Source: Mercenaria mercenaria (Eukaryota > Mollusca > Bivalvia > Venerida > Veneridae). From it: a stretch of 64,000 nt of DNA. Below are positions 60,530-64,000 of this stretch, piece after piece. The stretch is from contig NC_069361.1 in assembly GCF_021730395.1 (NCBI RefSeq), positions 64,923,001 through 64,987,000 of the forward strand. Reading direction: 5' to 3'. The notes under the pieces were generated by a model, which saw nothing but the letters and a program-made list of their open reading frames with translations, was not told the origin of the DNA and did not search any database. How positions within the stretch are numbered: the stretch's first letter is position 1; the number at the start of each line of letters is the position of its first letter. The position numbers and the translations under genes are program-made.

Positions 60530-61135
60530 GGTAGTTCTGCACGTTTGATAAACCGGAAGTGATGGCGTAACGTTATCTATCCGGAAAACGTAGAATAAAG
60601 CCTGGATTCGGCGTACGAAAATGAAAATCATTTTATCAATCAATGACAACCTGTTAGCAAATATATTAAAATGACACTGTTACATATTTCTAAAGTTAAA
60701 ATAAAATATTTAAACATATTACACGTTAAATAATTCAAAATAATGTCTCAAAATTAGCGTGGAATATTCGGTGCACTTTAATCATGGTTAAATATCTCAA
60801 AAATAAGCGCACGGACCTATACATTTTATTTCACCACATTATAGGCCATATGTTTATTTACAACTGTGAGAAGTTTCATCAAAATCTACATTGTAGAAAA
60901 ATTTCTATTTGCGAAAATGTTATAAAAGTTTTGATTTTCCCATAGACTCCCATTATGAAAATTGCGTGAGATCTAAATTTTTCAGATCTGTCTAGCAAAA
61001 AATCAAGCACACGACCCTATCTTTTTATTTGCCAATTGTTCTAGGTAGGCCTATATTCTAAAGTTTTGAAAAATCGAAGTTTAATCAAATTCTACATTGT
61101 AGGAAAAAAAATCGATCCAAACGTGCAGAACTACT
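60530..61135. mobile_element. TTAA-type MITE, uninterrupted copy
   Basis: Ends GGTAGTTCTGCACGTTTG and the inverse CAAACGTGCAGAACTAC, with TTAA at 60526-60529; the right-hand target is altered. It matches the outer parts of 17761-19220 and lacks the TA element nested there. Confidence 0.85.
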
Positions 61136-61397
61136 TTGTTTTTAACATGTTTTTAACCATTCTCCTTCTTGCTTTTTAGTACTTCTTTTTTACTCGTTTA
61201 ACATTCTTGCTAGTTGACGCGCAAAGTCTAGGTCCCCAGCAGGGGTTTGACTATATGGAAGATAGATAGATAAATAGACAGATAACATAAAATTTATCGC
61301 CAGTTCGGGCCTCTCTATTATCCCCCTTTGCCAAGGGAAGTTATCGGGCATAAAATCTTCAGTCGTGGAGTTACAAAACGGTTATACAGACGATGAC

Positions 61398-61674
61398 ATG
61401 GCGCGGGTCAAATACTTCATAACTTCTTTGATACTTTTAAACTATGCATTTACATTTACCACACAGGTAGAACTTATGTGTGAGGTTGCAAATGTAAAGG
61501 TAGAAAGTGAAGATGGCAGGACGCAGACATTTGAGATGAAAAGGCTTGAATCTGTAAAGGGGGAGGCCTGCTCTCTATGTGCCTTCCCCGCTGTCAACAA
61601 TGCCCCCGAGTTGTCGGCATTGAAGTCTCAGTTGACACTTTATATATCTGACAAGGAACTATCCCCTGTTTGCG
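61398..61674 (+). CDS. first exon of an unrecognised secreted protein
   Basis: The ATG at 61398 opens MARVKYFITSLILLNYAFTF, a clear signal peptide, then an acidic mature part with spaced Cys (VELMCEV, GEACSLCAFPAV, LSPVC). The frame runs to TGCG|GTAAGA, a good donor at 61675. Without splicing it would end about 9 codons later. The exon is in phase 1. I do not recognise the family. The Cys spacing has a faint likeness to small disulfide-rich domains, which is not enough for a call. Downstream exons probably lie in or beyond the last 2.3 kb. Confidence 0.55.
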
Positions 61675-64000
61675 GTAAGAACTTGTTTACTCAAACTCCA
61701 TAACAAGGAGGGAGTACTGATAGTGGTAAATAATGCCATAATAAATTATATGGAAGTAAATTTTTATATATCTTGCCTTTTATGCCTGTTTCTCGTCGAT
61801 TCGAGCTTTCTCATCGATTCGAGCCCTTGTATTTTGGTAAAAATCATGCTCAAGTAGTATGTTCTTCCATCAGAAACTTGTGTCATTTACATTTTAAAAT
61901 GCCTTGGGAAATATTAGTCATGAAACCACTGGGAAATTGAGCAAATACCTCTTTTAATATTTTACATCAAAAATTGCTTATTTCAAAAGGAAAATACACA
62001 GTGGGCAATATTGTGACCCAAAATTCCAAATTAAAAGCATCCTGAGCATATTTTGACTGTTGTAACAAGTGAAAAAAAAGTCAATCTTTATAGAAATTTG
62101 CTTTATGGAAATAGACTGTGCAAACATTAACACTTATTGACCTACCAAACAAAGGGCTCGAATCGATGAGAAAGGTTTAAAATGATGTGGAGTTTGACCT
62201 CCTTCAGTCTTTTGCAAAAAAGTTCATATAAAAGATGAGTAACATTGTAATTCTTATTGTCCATTGTTAAATGCAAATATTTTTGTACCTAAAAACAAAA
62301 AATATTTAATTGAACAGGTTTACAAAAATATGCACAACCCTAAAAGATTTAAGAGGCTCGAATCAAGGAGAAAACAGCATATAGACCGCCCCTTTGCAAG
62401 GTTAGAGAGATTCAGTTTTCCTGAGTCCCTAAAGGTCATTTTCTTGAGTTGAGATAATCAGATTGAGGAAGATTTAAGCTTCTCCTGTTGTGATATTTCT
62501 TGGAGAAGTAAAATGAAAGTATGCCATTTGTTTATCAATGAATGTAGGAAGTGGCGATAGTTCTGGTAACTGGACCTTTAGACCTTGGAATCTAGAGCTC
62601 TGGTAATCAACATTTATATACAGTATTACCGGTGTATATGGTATATACTTAGTCCAACTAATTTGACGTGGTTGTAGGAAATATTGATAATTTTTTCATA
62701 TGGGCAATATTCCCACTCGCGTCAAACACAGGTCTTGAAATACCAAAATAATGGAAGCAATTTCCACTGAAATATTCATCGCTGCTGATGCTTTACATGC
62801 TAAAGGTGTAAATGCCGATTATTTCACGAATTGGCCATAAATTCAAATAAAACTTGCATGTATCAAAAGATGATTTAATTCCTCATTGATTAATGTAAAA
62901 ATTATGAAATAATATCAAAAATTTCGATTTTTCTGGTGTTTAAACATACGTATATACTGTACACGATTAACGTTTACCGTGTCATCATGCAATATGCGCA
63001 GGCGATAAAACTAATAACTTTAAATGACTGTGTACTGTGATTTATCTTGATGTTTAGATTGCCCATCACAAATATAAATCTGAACGTCGAATTATTTTGA
63101 CTAGGTTTATGCTGGAAAAGATATGATTAGTTGTCATAAAGCTGCTGTTATTACGTGTATTTTCTTTATTTTTTTTTATAAATAGCCTCAGGGCTAGAGA
63201 CATATTGCATATAAAAGTGTAATTTAGTTTTTGTTAGTCGCCTTCACTCAATCTCTAACACGCTTTTAACAACTCTAACACAAAGCCTAAAATACTAAAG
63301 AAAAGAATGTTTATTATTTTAATCCTTCAGTCCTGAGAAAAAGCTAAGTTTGTTAAAAGCCTCCAATATAGCAAACAAATTGTTAATTTTACTATTAATT
63401 AATTTTATTTTACAGGTGTTTTTTATCGGCCGTTCTTATAGCCCTTATTCGGCTATATTCCCAGTGCCAAAAAGTATGTATTTTTCCCAAAATGAATGCA
63501 AAGATTCCCATTCTATATTCTGAAAAAAAAATTCATCATAATTGGACAAATATTGACCAAATTATGGACAATTTTGTAATGGAAGTATGTTAAAGAGGTT
63601 GTACAATATGAAACAAGTGTATGAAAATGTGCTTACTACTGTTTGCAGATCAAATTGCCCTTTCGTCTTTTCTTAAATCGATAAACTTGTACCTTTACAG
63701 CGATGCTGGAGCTATTTTTGGATCTCGTCTATACAGGTAACTCCGCCTTTCCGATACGAGTAAAAATTACTGAATGAACTTGTTTACATAGACGGCGTTT
63801 AACTGGATTGTAACAGGTGTACTAGAACTAATCTTCATTTAAAATTTAAATGAATCTTGCCATAATGCAAACTACATTTAGGTAGCGTGGATATGAAAAA
63901 AGACACCCTCTTGTACATTACAGGCCTTTTTCTGCCTAAATTTCAGTACCTTTTGCTGCATATTTTTAAATAATGTACCTCGTGTTTATTTTTTTAACAA
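61675..64000. other. probable intron of the 61.4 kb gene; little recognised
   Basis: No repeat element was paired. A candidate 36-bp exon lies at 63701-63736 between ctttacag and gtaact. It keeps the frame open after the 61674 donor (AMLELFLDLVYT), but such a short exon is weak evidence. Confidence 0.35.

Overview
The window looks like AT-rich nuclear DNA of a bivalve mollusc (inference). The genes carry GT-AG introns. The spaces between them are packed with small non-autonomous DNA transposons, tRNA-headed SINEs, LINE fragments and tandem-core repeat elements of the sort common in clam genomes. No bacterial, organellar, CRISPR or viral features were seen.

The main content is a cluster of four type-B carboxylesterase / cholinesterase-like genes (alpha/beta hydrolases). 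Each has one long exon of about 1.56 kb ending in a conserved AKY(G/R) motif, one intron in the same phase, and a short last exon. In order they are gene C (9058-12643, minus), gene A (22313-25804, plus), gene B (35905-38385, minus) and gene D (51977-54431, minus). C and D form one subfamily and A and B another. All four keep the oxyanion HGGG, a GxSAG nucleophile elbow, the acidic residue and the His, and begin with a signal peptide. They should therefore be secreted or surface esterases. Their natural substrates cannot be read from sequence.

A and B lie in a large inverted duplication: arm A about 19.6-27.0 kb, arm B about 34.45-39.42 kb, with a spacer of about 7.4 kb. The proteins are about 92-93% identical by eye. 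The arms have diverged by insertion: arm A gained a composite transposon, a tandem-core repeat, a hAT-like element inside the intron of gene A, and a second tandem-core repeat; arm B gained a MITE. A deletion of about 170 bp in gene A removed the codons for a hydrophobic, GPI-anchor-like tail that gene B still has, and created a new stop codon from what is a poly(A) signal in B. Gene C has a one-base frame change in a 7-A run but is otherwise intact.

Layout: 0-9 kb, LINE remnants and unassigned sequence; 9-12.7 kb, gene C with repeats in its intron; 13-15.3 kb, MITEs and a decayed DDE-type transposase; 15.3-19.2 kb, unassigned DNA and a nested TTAA element; 19.6-27 kb, arm A; 27-34.4 kb, spacer with a TTAA element and a SINE; 34.45-39.4 kb, arm B; 39.9-50.5 kb, a dense transposon mosaic with a hAT-like element, foldback element, SINE, composite element, palindromes, tandem-core element and mariner; 52-54.4 kb, gene D; 55-61.1 kb, a long-inverted-repeat element, LINE tails and MITEs; 61.4 kb, the first exon of an unrecognised secreted protein. 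Several elements have sequence-visible target duplications or empty sites within this same window, which lets their ends be set to within a base or two.
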